Below are positions 54,705-62,881 of a stretch of 64,000 bases of DNA, in pieces. The notes beneath the pieces were generated by a model. That model ran no database searches. It was not told where the DNA came from and worked only from the letters and a program-made list of their open reading frames with translations. Each line of letters starts with the position of its first letter. Position 1 is the first letter of the stretch. Origin of the DNA: Microbacterium immunditiarum (GTDB lineage: Bacteria > Actinomycetota > Actinomycetes > Actinomycetales > Microbacteriaceae); the NCBI RefSeq assembly GCF_013409785.1, contig NZ_JACCBV010000001.1, positions 2,294,001 through 2,358,000 of the forward strand. The letters run 5' to 3'. Position numbers and translations under genes: made by a program.

Positions 54705-55637
54705 ATGGCCGTCGTCACGATCCGCCAGCTGCTCGACAGCGGCGTCCACTTCGGGCACCAGACCCGCCGTTGGAACCCGAAGGTCAAGCGCTTCATCCTC
54801 ACGGAGCGCTCGGGCATCCACATCATCGACCTCCAGCAGTCGCTCGCCTACATCGACAAGGCGTTCGAGTTCGTCAAGGAGACCGTGGCCCACGGCGGCA
54901 CGATCCTCTTCGTCGGCACGAAGAAGCAGGCGCAGGAGGTGCTCGCCGAGCAGGCGACCCGCGTCGGCCAGCCGTACGTCAACCAGCGCTGGCTGGGTGG
55001 TCTGCTCACGAACTTCGCGACGGTCTCGAAGCGCCTCGCGCGCATGAAGGAGCTCGAGGAGCTCGACTTCGAGGACCCGGCCGCGAGCGGCTTCACCAAG
55101 AAGGAGCTCCTGCTCAAGAAGCGCGAGCTCGACAAGCTGCACAAGTCGCTGGGCGGCATCCGCAACCTCCAGAAGACGCCCTCGGCGATTTGGGTCGTCG
55201 ACGCCAAGCGCGAGCACCTCGCGGTCGACGAGGCCAAGAAGCTCGGCATCCCGGTCATCGGCATCCTCGACACGAACGCCGACCCGGATGACTTCCAGTA
55301 CCCGATCCCCGGCAACGACGACGCGATCCGCTCGGTGAGCCTGCTCACCCGCATCATCGCGGATGCCGCGGCCGAGGGCCTCATCCAGCGCCACCAGCCC
55401 GCCGCCGACGCCGACGAGGCGGCCGAGCCGCTGGCCGAGTGGGAGCGCGAGCTCCTCGAGCAGGGCGCGCCCGTGGTCACCGACGCCGCCGAGGTCGAGA
55501 CGATCGCGACCGAGTCGGAGGCCGACACGGCCGGTGCCGAGGCCGCCGCGGAGACCGCTGAGGCCGAGACCGCTGCGGCCGAGCCCGCCGAGGCCGAGAC
55601 CGCTGCGGCCGAGCCCGCCGCCGAGTCCGCCGAGTAA
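54705..55637 (+). CDS. rpsB: 30S ribosomal protein S2
   Basis: A 310-residue S2. The core is canonical ([50 protein letters not shown]). After about residue 250 comes a long acidic Ala/Glu/Thr tail, partly made by a perfect 30-bp tandem repeat. ATG at 54705 is set by the strong GAAGGAG. It is followed by tsf, separated by a very stable hairpin. Confidence 0.97.
   Translation: MAVVTIRQLLDSGVHFGHQTRRWNPKVKRFILTERSGIHIIDLQQSLAYIDKAFEFVKETVAHGGTILFVGTKKQAQEVLAEQATRVGQPYVNQRWLGGLLTNFATVSKRLARMKELEELDFEDPAASGFTKKELLLKKRELDKLHKSLGGIRNLQKTPSAIWVVDAKREHLAVDEAKKLGIPVIGILDTNADPDDFQYPIPGNDDAIRSVSLLTRIIADAAAEGLIQRHQPAADADEAAEPLAEWERELLEQGAPVVTDAAEVETIATESEADTAGAEAAAETAEAETAAAEPAEAETAAAEPAAESAE
55561..55620 (+). 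repeat. Perfect 30-bp tandem duplication in the 3' end of rpsB
   Basis: Two identical 30-base units (55561-55590, 55591-55620) add ten residues each to the acidic tail of S2. Being in frame, the repeat number could vary between strains. Confidence 0.85.
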
Positions 55638-55657
55638 CCACTCGAACTTCGAACTCC

Positions 55658-55697
55658 GCCTCGGCGGGATCGCTTTCCGGAGCGGTCCCGCCGAGGC
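55658..55697 (+). terminator. Stable hairpin between rpsB and tsf
   Basis: GCCTCGGCGGGA (55658-55669) pairs perfectly with TCCCGCCGAGGC (55686-55697), and CGCT/AGCG pairs inside a six-base loop. There is no T-tract, so partial termination or mRNA processing between rpsB and tsf is likely. Confidence 0.65.
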
Positions 55698-55735
55698 ATC
55701 CATGAGAACTCACGAACACCAAGGAGCCACGACCC

Positions 55736-56563
55736 ATGGCAAACTTCACGATCGCCGACATCAAGGCGCTGCGCGAGCAGCTCGGCACGGGCATGGTCGA
55801 CACCAAGAAGGCGCTCGAAGAGGCTGACGGCGACGTCGAGAAGGCCGTCGAGATCCTGCGCCTGAAGGGCGCGAAGGGCAACGCCAAGCGCGCCGACCGC
55901 TCGACGAGCGAGGGCCTCGTCGCCGCCAAGGAGCTCGACGGCAAGGTCACCATCATCGAGCTCGCGTGCGAGACCGACTTCGTCGCGAAGACCGAGCGCT
56001 TCATCTCGCTCGCCGACCAGGTGCTCGACGCGGCGGCCACCGCCGGCTCCGACTCGGTCGAGGCCGCCCTTGCCGCCCCGGCCGGCGACAAGACCGTCGA
56101 GCAGCTCATCTCCGACGAGGCCGCCATCATCGGCGAGAAGGTCGAGCTTCGCCGCGTCCGCACCCTGACGGGCGCCAAGTTCGAGATCTACCTCCACAAA
56201 ACGAACAAGGACCTGCCCCCGCAGGTCGGCGTCGTGCTCGCCTACACCGGTGACGACGCCGAGACGGCTCGCGCCCTCGCGCAGCACATCTCGTTCGCGA
56301 ACCCGACGTACCTGTCGCGCGACGACGTGCCGGCCGCCGAGGTCGAGAAGGAGCGCGAGATCGTCACCGAGATCTCGCGCAACGAGGGCAAGCCCGAGGC
56401 CGCCCTGCCGAAGATCGTCGAGGGCCGGGTGAACGCGTACTTCAAGCAGGTCGCGCTGCTCGACCAGGACTACGCGCGCGACAACAAGCTGTCGGTCGCG
56501 CAGGTCGCGAAGGACGCCGGTCTCACTCTGACCGACTTCGCCCGCTTCAAGGTCGGCGCCTGA
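55736..56563 (+). CDS. tsf: Elongation factor Ts
   Basis: A 275-residue EF-Ts. The N-terminal UBA-like part (DIKALREQLGTGMVDTKKAL), ACETDFVAKTERF and the C-terminal LLDQDYARDNKLSV are present. It recycles EF-Tu-GDP. ATG at 55736 follows AAGGAG. It ends at a 15-bp terminator stem. Confidence 0.97.
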   Translation: MANFTIADIKALREQLGTGMVDTKKALEEADGDVEKAVEILRLKGAKGNAKRADRSTSEGLVAAKELDGKVTIIELACETDFVAKTERFISLADQVLDAAATAGSDSVEAALAAPAGDKTVEQLISDEAAIIGEKVELRRVRTLTGAKFEIYLHKTNKDLPPQVGVVLAYTGDDAETARALAQHISFANPTYLSRDDVPAAEVEKEREIVTEISRNEGKPEAALPKIVEGRVNAYFKQVALLDQDYARDNKLSVAQVAKDAGLTLTDFARFKVGA

Positions 56564-56571
56564 CACGCGCA

Positions 56572-56606
56572 CAGGGGCCCGCATCGCTCGCCGATGCGGG
56601 CCCCTG
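56572..56606 (+). terminator. Terminator hairpin after tsf
   Basis: A 15-bp perfect stem (56572-56586 with 56592-56606, arms starting CAGGGGCCC) with a five-base loop, eight bases after the tsf stop. pyrH has its own -10-like TAGGTT at 56631-56636. Confidence 0.85.
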
Positions 56607-56662
56607 CCGTGCGCCGCGGGGCGCCTTCGATAGGTTGTCGTAAGCGACGAGAGGAAGACACC

Positions 56663-57382
56663 GTGATCAACGAGGCGACCGGGCGCCGTCGCGTCCTGCT
56701 CAAGCTGTCCGGCGAGGCGTTCGGCGGCGGCCAGCTCGGGGTCAATCCCGACGTCGTGAGCCAGATCGCGCGCGAGATCGCGGCGGCGGTCGACAGCGTC
56801 GAGATCGCGGTGGTCGTCGGCGGCGGCAACTTCTTCCGCGGCGCGGAGCTGAGCCAGCGGGGCATGGACCGCGGACGTGCCGACTACATGGGCATGCTGG
56901 GCACCGTCATGAACGCGCTCGCGCTGCAGGACTTCCTCGAGCAGGCGGGCGCCGCCACGCGCGTCCAGTCCGCCATCTCGATGACGCAGGTCGCCGAGCC
57001 GTACATCCCGCGGCGCGCCGAGCGTCACATGGAGAAGGGCCGCGTCGTGATCTTCGGCGCCGGGGCGGGGCTCCCGTACTTCTCGACCGACACCGTCGCG
57101 GCCCAGCGCGCCCTCGAGATCGGCGCCGACGAAGTGCTCGTCGCCAAGAACGGCGTCGACGGTGTGTACACGGCCGACCCGCGCCACGATCCCGATGCGA
57201 CGCGCATCGACAGGATCACGTATCTCGACGCGCTCCAGCGCGGCCTGAAGGTCGTCGACTCGACCGCGTTCAGCCTGTGCATGGACAACAAGATGGACAT
57301 GCGCGTGTTCGGAATGGAGCCGGCGGGCAACGTCACCAAGGCGCTCCTCGGCGAGTCGATCGGCACTCTCGTCACCACGTGA
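56663..57382 (+). CDS. pyrH: Uridylate kinase
   Basis: A 239-residue UMP kinase of the amino-acid-kinase fold: [40 protein letters not shown], then [13 protein letters not shown]. It phosphorylates UMP to UDP. GTG at 56663 follows GAGAGGAAG; conserved sequence starts just after it. Confidence 0.96.
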   Translation: MINEATGRRRVLLKLSGEAFGGGQLGVNPDVVSQIAREIAAAVDSVEIAVVVGGGNFFRGAELSQRGMDRGRADYMGMLGTVMNALALQDFLEQAGAATRVQSAISMTQVAEPYIPRRAERHMEKGRVVIFGAGAGLPYFSTDTVAAQRALEIGADEVLVAKNGVDGVYTADPRHDPDATRIDRITYLDALQRGLKVVDSTAFSLCMDNKMDMRVFGMEPAGNVTKALLGESIGTLVTT

Positions 57383-57460
57383 GCGCAAGCGGTTCGCGCC
57401 CGTCGGGGAGCGGCCGCGCCGATAGACTGAGTTGTCCGCAGCTACGAGGGGAGTCCCACT

Positions 57461-58015
57461 GTGATCGCCGACGTCTTGGCAGATGCCGAGGTGCGCATGG
57501 ATCGTGCCGTCGAGGCCGCGAAAGAGGACTTCGCGACGGTGCGCACCGGACGCGCGAACCCGCAGCTCTTCCAGAAGCTCCTCGTCGAGTACTACGGCAC
57601 GCCGACGCCGCTCGCGCAGCTCGCCTCGCTCAACAACCCCGAGGCGCGCACCATCATCGTGACGCCGTACGACAAGTCGGCGCTGAAGGCGATCGAGCAG
57701 GCCATCCGCGACATGCCGAACCTCGGTGTGAACCCGTCCAACGACGGCAACATCGTCCGTGTGACGCTGCCCGAGCTCACCGAGGAGCGTCGCAAGGAGT
57801 ACGTGAAGCTCGTCCGCTCGAAAGCCGAAGATGCGCGCGTGCACGTCCGCGGCATCCGTCGCAAGGCCAAGGACGATCTGGACGCTCTCAAGAGCGAAGT
57901 GGGCGAAGACGAGCTCGTCCGCGCCGAGAAGGAGCTCGACGCCCTGACGCGCACGCACGTCGACGGGATCGACGACGCGCTCAAGCGCAAAGAGGCAGAG
58001 CTCCTCGAGGTCTGA
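57461..58015 (+). CDS. frr: Ribosome recycling factor
   Basis: A 184-residue RRF of normal length: [35 protein letters not shown] and the C-terminal [20 protein letters not shown]. It splits post-termination ribosomes with EF-G. GTG at 57461 follows GAGGGGAG; a -10-like TAGACT lies at 57423-57428. Confidence 0.96.
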   Translation: MIADVLADAEVRMDRAVEAAKEDFATVRTGRANPQLFQKLLVEYYGTPTPLAQLASLNNPEARTIIVTPYDKSALKAIEQAIRDMPNLGVNPSNDGNIVRVTLPELTEERRKEYVKLVRSKAEDARVHVRGIRRKAKDDLDALKSEVGEDELVRAEKELDALTRTHVDGIDDALKRKEAELLEV

Positions 58016-58023
58016 GGACACTT

Positions 58024-59139
58024 GTGAGCGACACATCCGGGCCGGTTCCCGATCCCGCGAACACCCCGATGACAGGGGCGGATGCCGCGGGGGCGGGTCA
58101 CGCACGGGCGGCGGATGACGCGCCGCTCACGCGCAAGGACGCGGCTGCGCGTCGCGCGGCGACGCCTCAGGCCGACGCGACGCCTCCGACCGACCCGAGT
58201 GCCGTGTTCCAGTCGCACATCCGCGCGGCGCGGAGCGAGTTCGAGAGCCAGGTCGCGCACGCGCGCGCCGAGTTCGAAGAGGCGAACGAGCGCATCAAGC
58301 AGCGCACCGGCCGCGACCTGATCCTCGCGATCCTCATCGGCCTCGCGATCGGCGCGGTGCTGATCGCCTCCCTCGTGTTCTTCAAATGGCCCTTCGTGGT
58401 GTTCGCGCTGGCCGCGGCGCTGCTGGGCATCTTCGAGTTCGGCCGTGCGCTCATCGCGGCAGGGCGACGGGTCGACATCGTCCCCCAGCTCATCGCGGGG
58501 GCGGCGCTCGTGCTCGCGGGCTTCTTCCTGACGCCGTGGATGCTGTGGGTCACTGCCTTCGTCGCGGTCGCGTTCGTGATCGTCTGGCGCCTCATCGGCC
58601 AGATGGCCCGCCGCGACGGCCGGCTGTACGGCGACGTGCTCGGCGACGTGCTCGTCGCGGGGTTCATCCAGGTCTATGTGCCGTTCCTCACCGCGCTGTG
58701 CCTCGTGCTGCTGCAGCGCGACGGCGGCGAGTGGTGGGTGCTCGCGTTCATCATCGTCGCGGTCGCGGCCGACACCGGCGCGTACGCGACGGGACTCACT
58801 CTCGGCCGTCACCCGATGGCTCCGCGGATCAGCCCGAAGAAGACGTGGGAGGGCTTCGCCGGCGCTGCGGTCGCGGCGATCGTCGCCGCGGTGCTCCTCG
58901 CCATGTTCATGCTCAATCTGCCGTGGTGGACCGGTCTCATCATCGGGCCGCTCATCCTCGCATCCGCAACGGTCGGCGATCTGGGCGAGTCGATGATCAA
59001 GCGCGACCTCGGCATCAAGGACATGAGCTCATGGCTGCCCGGCCACGGCGGCGTGCTCGACCGGCTCGACTCCATCCTGCCGAGCGCGCCCGTGGCGCTC
59101 GCGCTCTCGTACCTCCTCGTCCCGTTGGCGGCTTCATGA
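58024..59139 (+). CDS. cdsA: Phosphatidate cytidylyltransferase
   Basis: A 371-residue enzyme with a soluble N-terminal 95 residues rich in Ala and Asp, then about eight membrane helices. The CDS signature is complete (SPKKTWEGFAGA, ATVGDLGESMIKRD, KDMSSWLPGHGGVLDRLDS). It makes CDP-diacylglycerol for phospholipids. GTG at 58024 follows frr by eight bases; the stop overlaps the next gene (ATGA). Confidence 0.93.
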   Translation: MSDTSGPVPDPANTPMTGADAAGAGHARAADDAPLTRKDAAARRAATPQADATPPTDPSAVFQSHIRAARSEFESQVAHARAEFEEANERIKQRTGRDLILAILIGLAIGAVLIASLVFFKWPFVVFALAAALLGIFEFGRALIAAGRRVDIVPQLIAGAALVLAGFFLTPWMLWVTAFVAVAFVIVWRLIGQMARRDGRLYGDVLGDVLVAGFIQVYVPFLTALCLVLLQRDGGEWWVLAFIIVAVAADTGAYATGLTLGRHPMAPRISPKKTWEGFAGAAVAAIVAAVLLAMFMLNLPWWTGLIIGPLILASATVGDLGESMIKRDLGIKDMSSWLPGHGGVLDRLDSILPSAPVALALSYLLVPLAAS

Positions 59140-59705
59140 CGACGGCACCCACCGCTCGCCCCGCGTTCCCGCTCGCGCCCGGCCGGCGCAAGGGCTACGA
59201 ACGGGAGGCGGTCGACGCCTTCCTGCTCCGCGCGCGAACCGCGTTCGAGGCGGGCGACGCCTCCGACGACCCGATCACGTCCGCCGACATCCGGCAGGCC
59301 GCTTTCCCGCTCGTTCGGCAGGGGTATTCGATCGAGGCCGTCGACTCCGCGCTCGGTCGCATCGAGGACGCGTTCGCGGCCCGCGAGAGGCAGCGCGCGG
59401 TGGCGACGGCCGGCGTGCGCGAGTGGGTCGGCCAAGCGCGCGAGACGGCCCAGGTCGTGCTCGATCGCCTGTCGCGCGACCGCGGCGTGCGCTTCGACCG
59501 GGTGGGGCCCCTGCGTTACGGGTATCGCATCGACGAGGTCGACATCGTCGCGGATCGCATCTCCCGGTTCCTCGAGAAAGGCGAGCCGCTCACGGTCGAG
59601 CAGGTGCGCAGTGTGGCGTTCCGGATGCAGCGCAACGGGTACCGCGAGCTGCAGGTCGACGCCCTGCTCGACGCCGTGATCGAGGTCATGCTCGCGGTCA
59701 CGTGA
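59136..59705 (+). CDS. DivIVA-repeat protein
   Basis: A 189-residue protein with four copies of a short motif of the type GY-x3-x-VD: GYEREAVDAFL near residue 20, GYSIEAVDSAL near 66, GYRIDEVDIVADRISRFL near 128 and GYRELQVDALLDAV near 168. This is the N-terminal DivIVA lipid-binding motif pattern, in two pairs with a helical linker. There is no long coiled coil, unlike Wag31. It may act at the membrane with CdsA, which it overlaps by four bases; function unknown. Confidence 0.75.
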   Translation: MTTAPTARPAFPLAPGRRKGYEREAVDAFLLRARTAFEAGDASDDPITSADIRQAAFPLVRQGYSIEAVDSALGRIEDAFAARERQRAVATAGVREWVGQARETAQVVLDRLSRDRGVRFDRVGPLRYGYRIDEVDIVADRISRFLEKGEPLTVEQVRSVAFRMQRNGYRELQVDALLDAVIEVMLAVT

Positions 59706-59798
59706 GTCCGGCCGCTCTCCTCCGCTGATTCCCGCGGGGCGGCGGTCGGGGGTCGTCGCGTGGCACGTCCTGCGCACGGCGGCTAGACTCGGCACACT

Positions 59799-60539
59799 GT
59801 GACTTCCGGCAACGAGATGATTCCCGCGCCGCCCCTGCGTCGTCGCGTCCCGGCCACCACAGCCGATTCGCCCGCGCCGGTGCGACGTGTGCCGCCCGCG
59901 AAGCCCGTCGAGACGCGGTGGTCGCGCCGTCGTGGCGTCATGGGAGTCTTCGCGGCGGTCGCAGCCATCGCGTTCGTCGCGGCGTGGGCGGGCCCCAGCG
60001 GCCTTCCCCTCGTGCAGCAGGCGAGCGCCGAGGAGATCGCGCCGATCTCGCTGTACGCGAGCTCTCTCGGGGACGCGCAGTCTCTTGAGATCGAGCCGGC
60101 CGACTCCGCCGTCGCGAAGTTCGATCGCCCGACGTACGAGGTGTACGTCAAGCCCAAGCCGACTCCGACGCCCGTCGCCCAGCGCACGTCGACGTCGTCG
60201 GGCACGGGCTGGCGGCCGCCGTTCGTCTCACCCGACCCGGGCACCGCGCAGGCGATCGCCTACGACATGGTGCTCGCCCGCGGCTGGGGCGACGACCAGT
60301 TCGCGTGCCTCGTGGCCCTGTGGAACAAGGAGTCCGGCTGGCGCGTGAACGCCTACAACCGCTCGAGCGGTGCGTACGGCATTCCGCAGGCGCTGCCCGG
60401 CAGCAAGATGGCCACCGCGGGCGCCGATTGGGAGACGAACCCGGCAACCCAGATCACGTGGGGCCTGGGCTACATCGGCGGACGCTACGGCACGCCGTGC
60501 GGCGCGTGGGACCACTCGCAGCGTGTCGGTTGGTACTGA
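59799..60539 (+). CDS. Secreted lytic transglycosylase-like protein
   Basis: A 246-residue protein: basic cytoplasmic part, one helix (GVMGVFAAVAAIAFVAAWAG near residue 48), a Thr/Pro linker, then a C-terminal SLT-like domain with the catalytic-type Glu in ALWNKESGWRVNAYN, GAYGIPQALPG and TWGLGYIGGRYG. Such proteins cleave or bind peptidoglycan. GTG at 59799 has TAGACT (59784-59789) nine bases upstream and may be leaderless. Confidence 0.85.
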   Translation: MTSGNEMIPAPPLRRRVPATTADSPAPVRRVPPAKPVETRWSRRRGVMGVFAAVAAIAFVAAWAGPSGLPLVQQASAEEIAPISLYASSLGDAQSLEIEPADSAVAKFDRPTYEVYVKPKPTPTPVAQRTSTSSGTGWRPPFVSPDPGTAQAIAYDMVLARGWGDDQFACLVALWNKESGWRVNAYNRSSGAYGIPQALPGSKMATAGADWETNPATQITWGLGYIGGRYGTPCGAWDHSQRVGWY

Positions 60540-60542
60540 CGG

Positions 60543-60827
60543 ATGCCGCGGGCGAACCGCAGACGCAGGGAATCGTCGGCCGACGACTCCCTCGCACGCA
60601 TGATCGCGGGCTGGAAGCGCACGGAGACGCGTCGCGGCGTCGAATGGACCGTGCAGCCGGTGTCGGCCGCGCAGGCGCAGAAGCCGTACACCTGCCCCGG
60701 GTGCGGGCGCACGATCGAGCCGGGCACGGCGCACGTCGTCGCGTGGCGCGCGGACGGGGTGCTCGGAGACCACGCCGACCTCGCCGGTCGCCGGCACTGG
60801 CACCAACACTGCTGGAAGGTCGCGTGA
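60543..60827 (+). CDS. Small zinc-ribbon-like protein
   Basis: A 94-residue protein with CPGCGRTIEPGTAHVV (CxxC) and a C-terminal HWHQHCW that can complete a zinc site. Its basic N-terminus RANRRRRESS is typical of a conserved actinobacterial family of unknown function. It starts three bases after the transglycosylase-like gene. Confidence 0.75.
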   Translation: MPRANRRRRESSADDSLARMIAGWKRTETRRGVEWTVQPVSAAQAQKPYTCPGCGRTIEPGTAHVVAWRADGVLGDHADLAGRRHWHQHCWKVA

Positions 60828-60878
60828 CCTCGCCGGGAGATGGCCCGGCATCCGCCTGTCCTTGGAGGTGTCCCTGAC

Positions 60879-61607
60879 GTGGAGATCCGTGGTCCGCTCG
60901 TCCTGCCCGCCCAGCGGGAGGACATCGAACTGCACACGCTCGACGGGCTGACGCTCGTGGGCGAGCTCGCCCGGCCGCTCGAGAAGGATCCGGTCGCGAC
61001 CCTCGTGACGCTGCATCCGCTGCCCACCGCCGGCGGGTTCATGGACTCCCACGTCCTCCGCAAGGCCGCCGCGAGGCTTCCCGCTCTCGCGGACCTCGCC
61101 GTGCTGCGCTTCAACACGCGTGGCACGTCGTCGCCGAGGGGCACGAGTGAGGGCACGTTCGACGGCGGCCGGAGCGAGGCGTTCGACGTCGCCGCGGCGA
61201 TGGAGTTCGTACGGGACCGCGGGCTGCCGCATCCGTGGATCCTCGGCTGGTCCTTCGGGACCGAGCTCGCCCTCAAGTACGCGCGCGACCACGACGAGGT
61301 CGCGGGAGTGATCCTGCTGTCGCCGCCGCTGCACCGCACGACGCCGGAGGAGGTCGCGGTGTGGGGCAACGACCCGCGCCCGTTGGTCATCGTGGTGCCG
61401 GAGTTCGACGATTACCTGCGTCCCGCCGAGGCGGCCGAGCGGTTCGCGTCGATCCCGCACGCGGTGCTCGTGCCCGTCGAAGGCGGCAAGCACCTGTGGG
61501 TCGGCGAGAGTCAGACGCGCCGCGTGCTGACCGAGATCGTCGCAGCAGTCAACCCCGACGCGCTGCCACTCGCAGTCGAGTGGCACGGAGCCGCCGAGCA
61601 GGCCTGA
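60879..61607 (+). CDS. Alpha/beta hydrolase
   Basis: A 242-residue hydrolase fold. TLHPLPTAGGFMDSHVL forms the oxyanion region, ILGWSFGTELALKYA carries the nucleophile Ser, and PEFDDYLRP and EGGKHLWVGE provide Asp and His. It resembles YcjY/KANL3-Tex30-type dienelactone-like hydrolases; substrate unknown. GTG at 60879 follows GGAGGTG; ATG 60840 is possible. Confidence 0.82.
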   Translation: MEIRGPLVLPAQREDIELHTLDGLTLVGELARPLEKDPVATLVTLHPLPTAGGFMDSHVLRKAAARLPALADLAVLRFNTRGTSSPRGTSEGTFDGGRSEAFDVAAAMEFVRDRGLPHPWILGWSFGTELALKYARDHDEVAGVILLSPPLHRTTPEEVAVWGNDPRPLVIVVPEFDDYLRPAEAAERFASIPHAVLVPVEGGKHLWVGESQTRRVLTEIVAAVNPDALPLAVEWHGAAEQA

Positions 61608-61634
61608 ATCGGCGCCGCAGATGCGGCGCGAGCG

Positions 61635-62708
61635 TCAGCGCTCGTTCTGGCGTGGGATGACGACCTGCCGGTAGATGATGAGGATGCTCGCCGCGACGGG
61701 GATCGCGATGAGCGCGCCGAGCAGGCCGAGCAGCGAGCCGCCCGCGAGGGCGGCGATGACGACGACGGCTCCAGGGACGGACACGGCGCGGTTCATGACG
61801 CGCGGCGAGATGACGTACGCCTCGATCTGCATGTAGATGAGGTAGTAGATCGCCGCGATGATCGCGGTCGTCGGGATGCCGAGGCCGCCCGGCACCAGCA
61901 GCAGGATCAGCACGATGATCGCCGAGCCGGTGAGCGTTCCGACGAGGGGGATCAACGAGAAGAAGAACGCGACTACGGCGAGCACAGCGGGGAACGGCGC
62001 CTGGATGATCGTCAGGAAGATCGCGCTCAGCACGCCGTTGATGACACCCATCGTGAGCTGGCCGATGACGTAGTAGCCGACCGAGTCGGTGATCTGCTCG
62101 GACAGGTCGATGAACCGCTCGCGCTTGGACGCGGGCACGAGCTGGTACACCGCTCGCTTGAGCGACGGGGTCGACGCGGTGAAGTAGATCGTCAGTATGA
62201 GCACGATGAACGCGCCCGCGAGGCCCGAGACGACCGCGAATCCGACGTTGATGACGCCGCCCGTGATCGAGCCCCAGTTGTCGACGAACCAGTCCTGCAG
62301 GTTCGCGAGCGCGTCGTCGAGGAACTCGGGCGACAGGCCCGGGAAGATCCCGGCGATCCAGGCGCTCACGTCGTCGAAGAACTGATTGAGCGTGCGATTC
62401 CCCACGAAGTCCTGGATCTCGCCGACGAGCTGCGCGATCTGGTTCACGATGATCGGCACCACCATGAGCACGATTCCCGCGAACACGGCGAGAACGGCGA
62501 GGATCGTGATGAGCACTGCCGCCCAGCGGGGGAGCTTGCGACGCTCGAGCCACGCCACGAGCGGGTCGAGGCCGAGAGACAGGAAGAGCGCCGTGCCGAT
62601 GTACAGCAGGATCGTCGAGAGCGTCTGGATGCTGCCGATCAGCACGAGGCCGAGCCCCACTCCGAGCGTCGCGACGAAAGCCGTGCGGAAGGGGTGGTGG
62701 ATCTTCAC
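61635..62708 (-). CDS. AI-2E family membrane protein
   Basis: A 357-residue protein with seven or eight helices and the family blocks FSLIPLVGTLTGSAIIVL, YLIYMQIEAYVISPRVM and SLLGLLGALIAIPVAA. Members include TqsA and Na+/H+ antiporters, so AI-2 export should not be assumed. GTG at 62708 follows GGAGAG. It is convergent with the hydrolase gene. Confidence 0.9.
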   Translation of the reverse strand: MKIHHPFRTAFVATLGVGLGLVLIGSIQTLSTILLYIGTALFLSLGLDPLVAWLERRKLPRWAAVLITILAVLAVFAGIVLMVVPIIVNQIAQLVGEIQDFVGNRTLNQFFDDVSAWIAGIFPGLSPEFLDDALANLQDWFVDNWGSITGGVINVGFAVVSGLAGAFIVLILTIYFTASTPSLKRAVYQLVPASKRERFIDLSEQITDSVGYYVIGQLTMGVINGVLSAIFLTIIQAPFPAVLAVVAFFFSLIPLVGTLTGSAIIVLILLLVPGGLGIPTTAIIAAIYYLIYMQIEAYVISPRVMNRAVSVPGAVVVIAALAGGSLLGLLGALIAIPVAASILIIYRQVVIPRQNER

Positions 62709-62881
62709 GAGCTCTCCGGTTCGTCGTAGGGCCCAGCGGGGTATAGGTCAGGATACGCACACGCCGCGCCGAGGCCGTGGATTGCTCCCTCCCACGCTCC
62801 TTTCAGCCGCTCTTCGCTACTCTGGAATGTCGAGTTTTCCAGGCCCGTGTCCCGACCCCGGGCCAGTGAGAGGTTTCTTCC

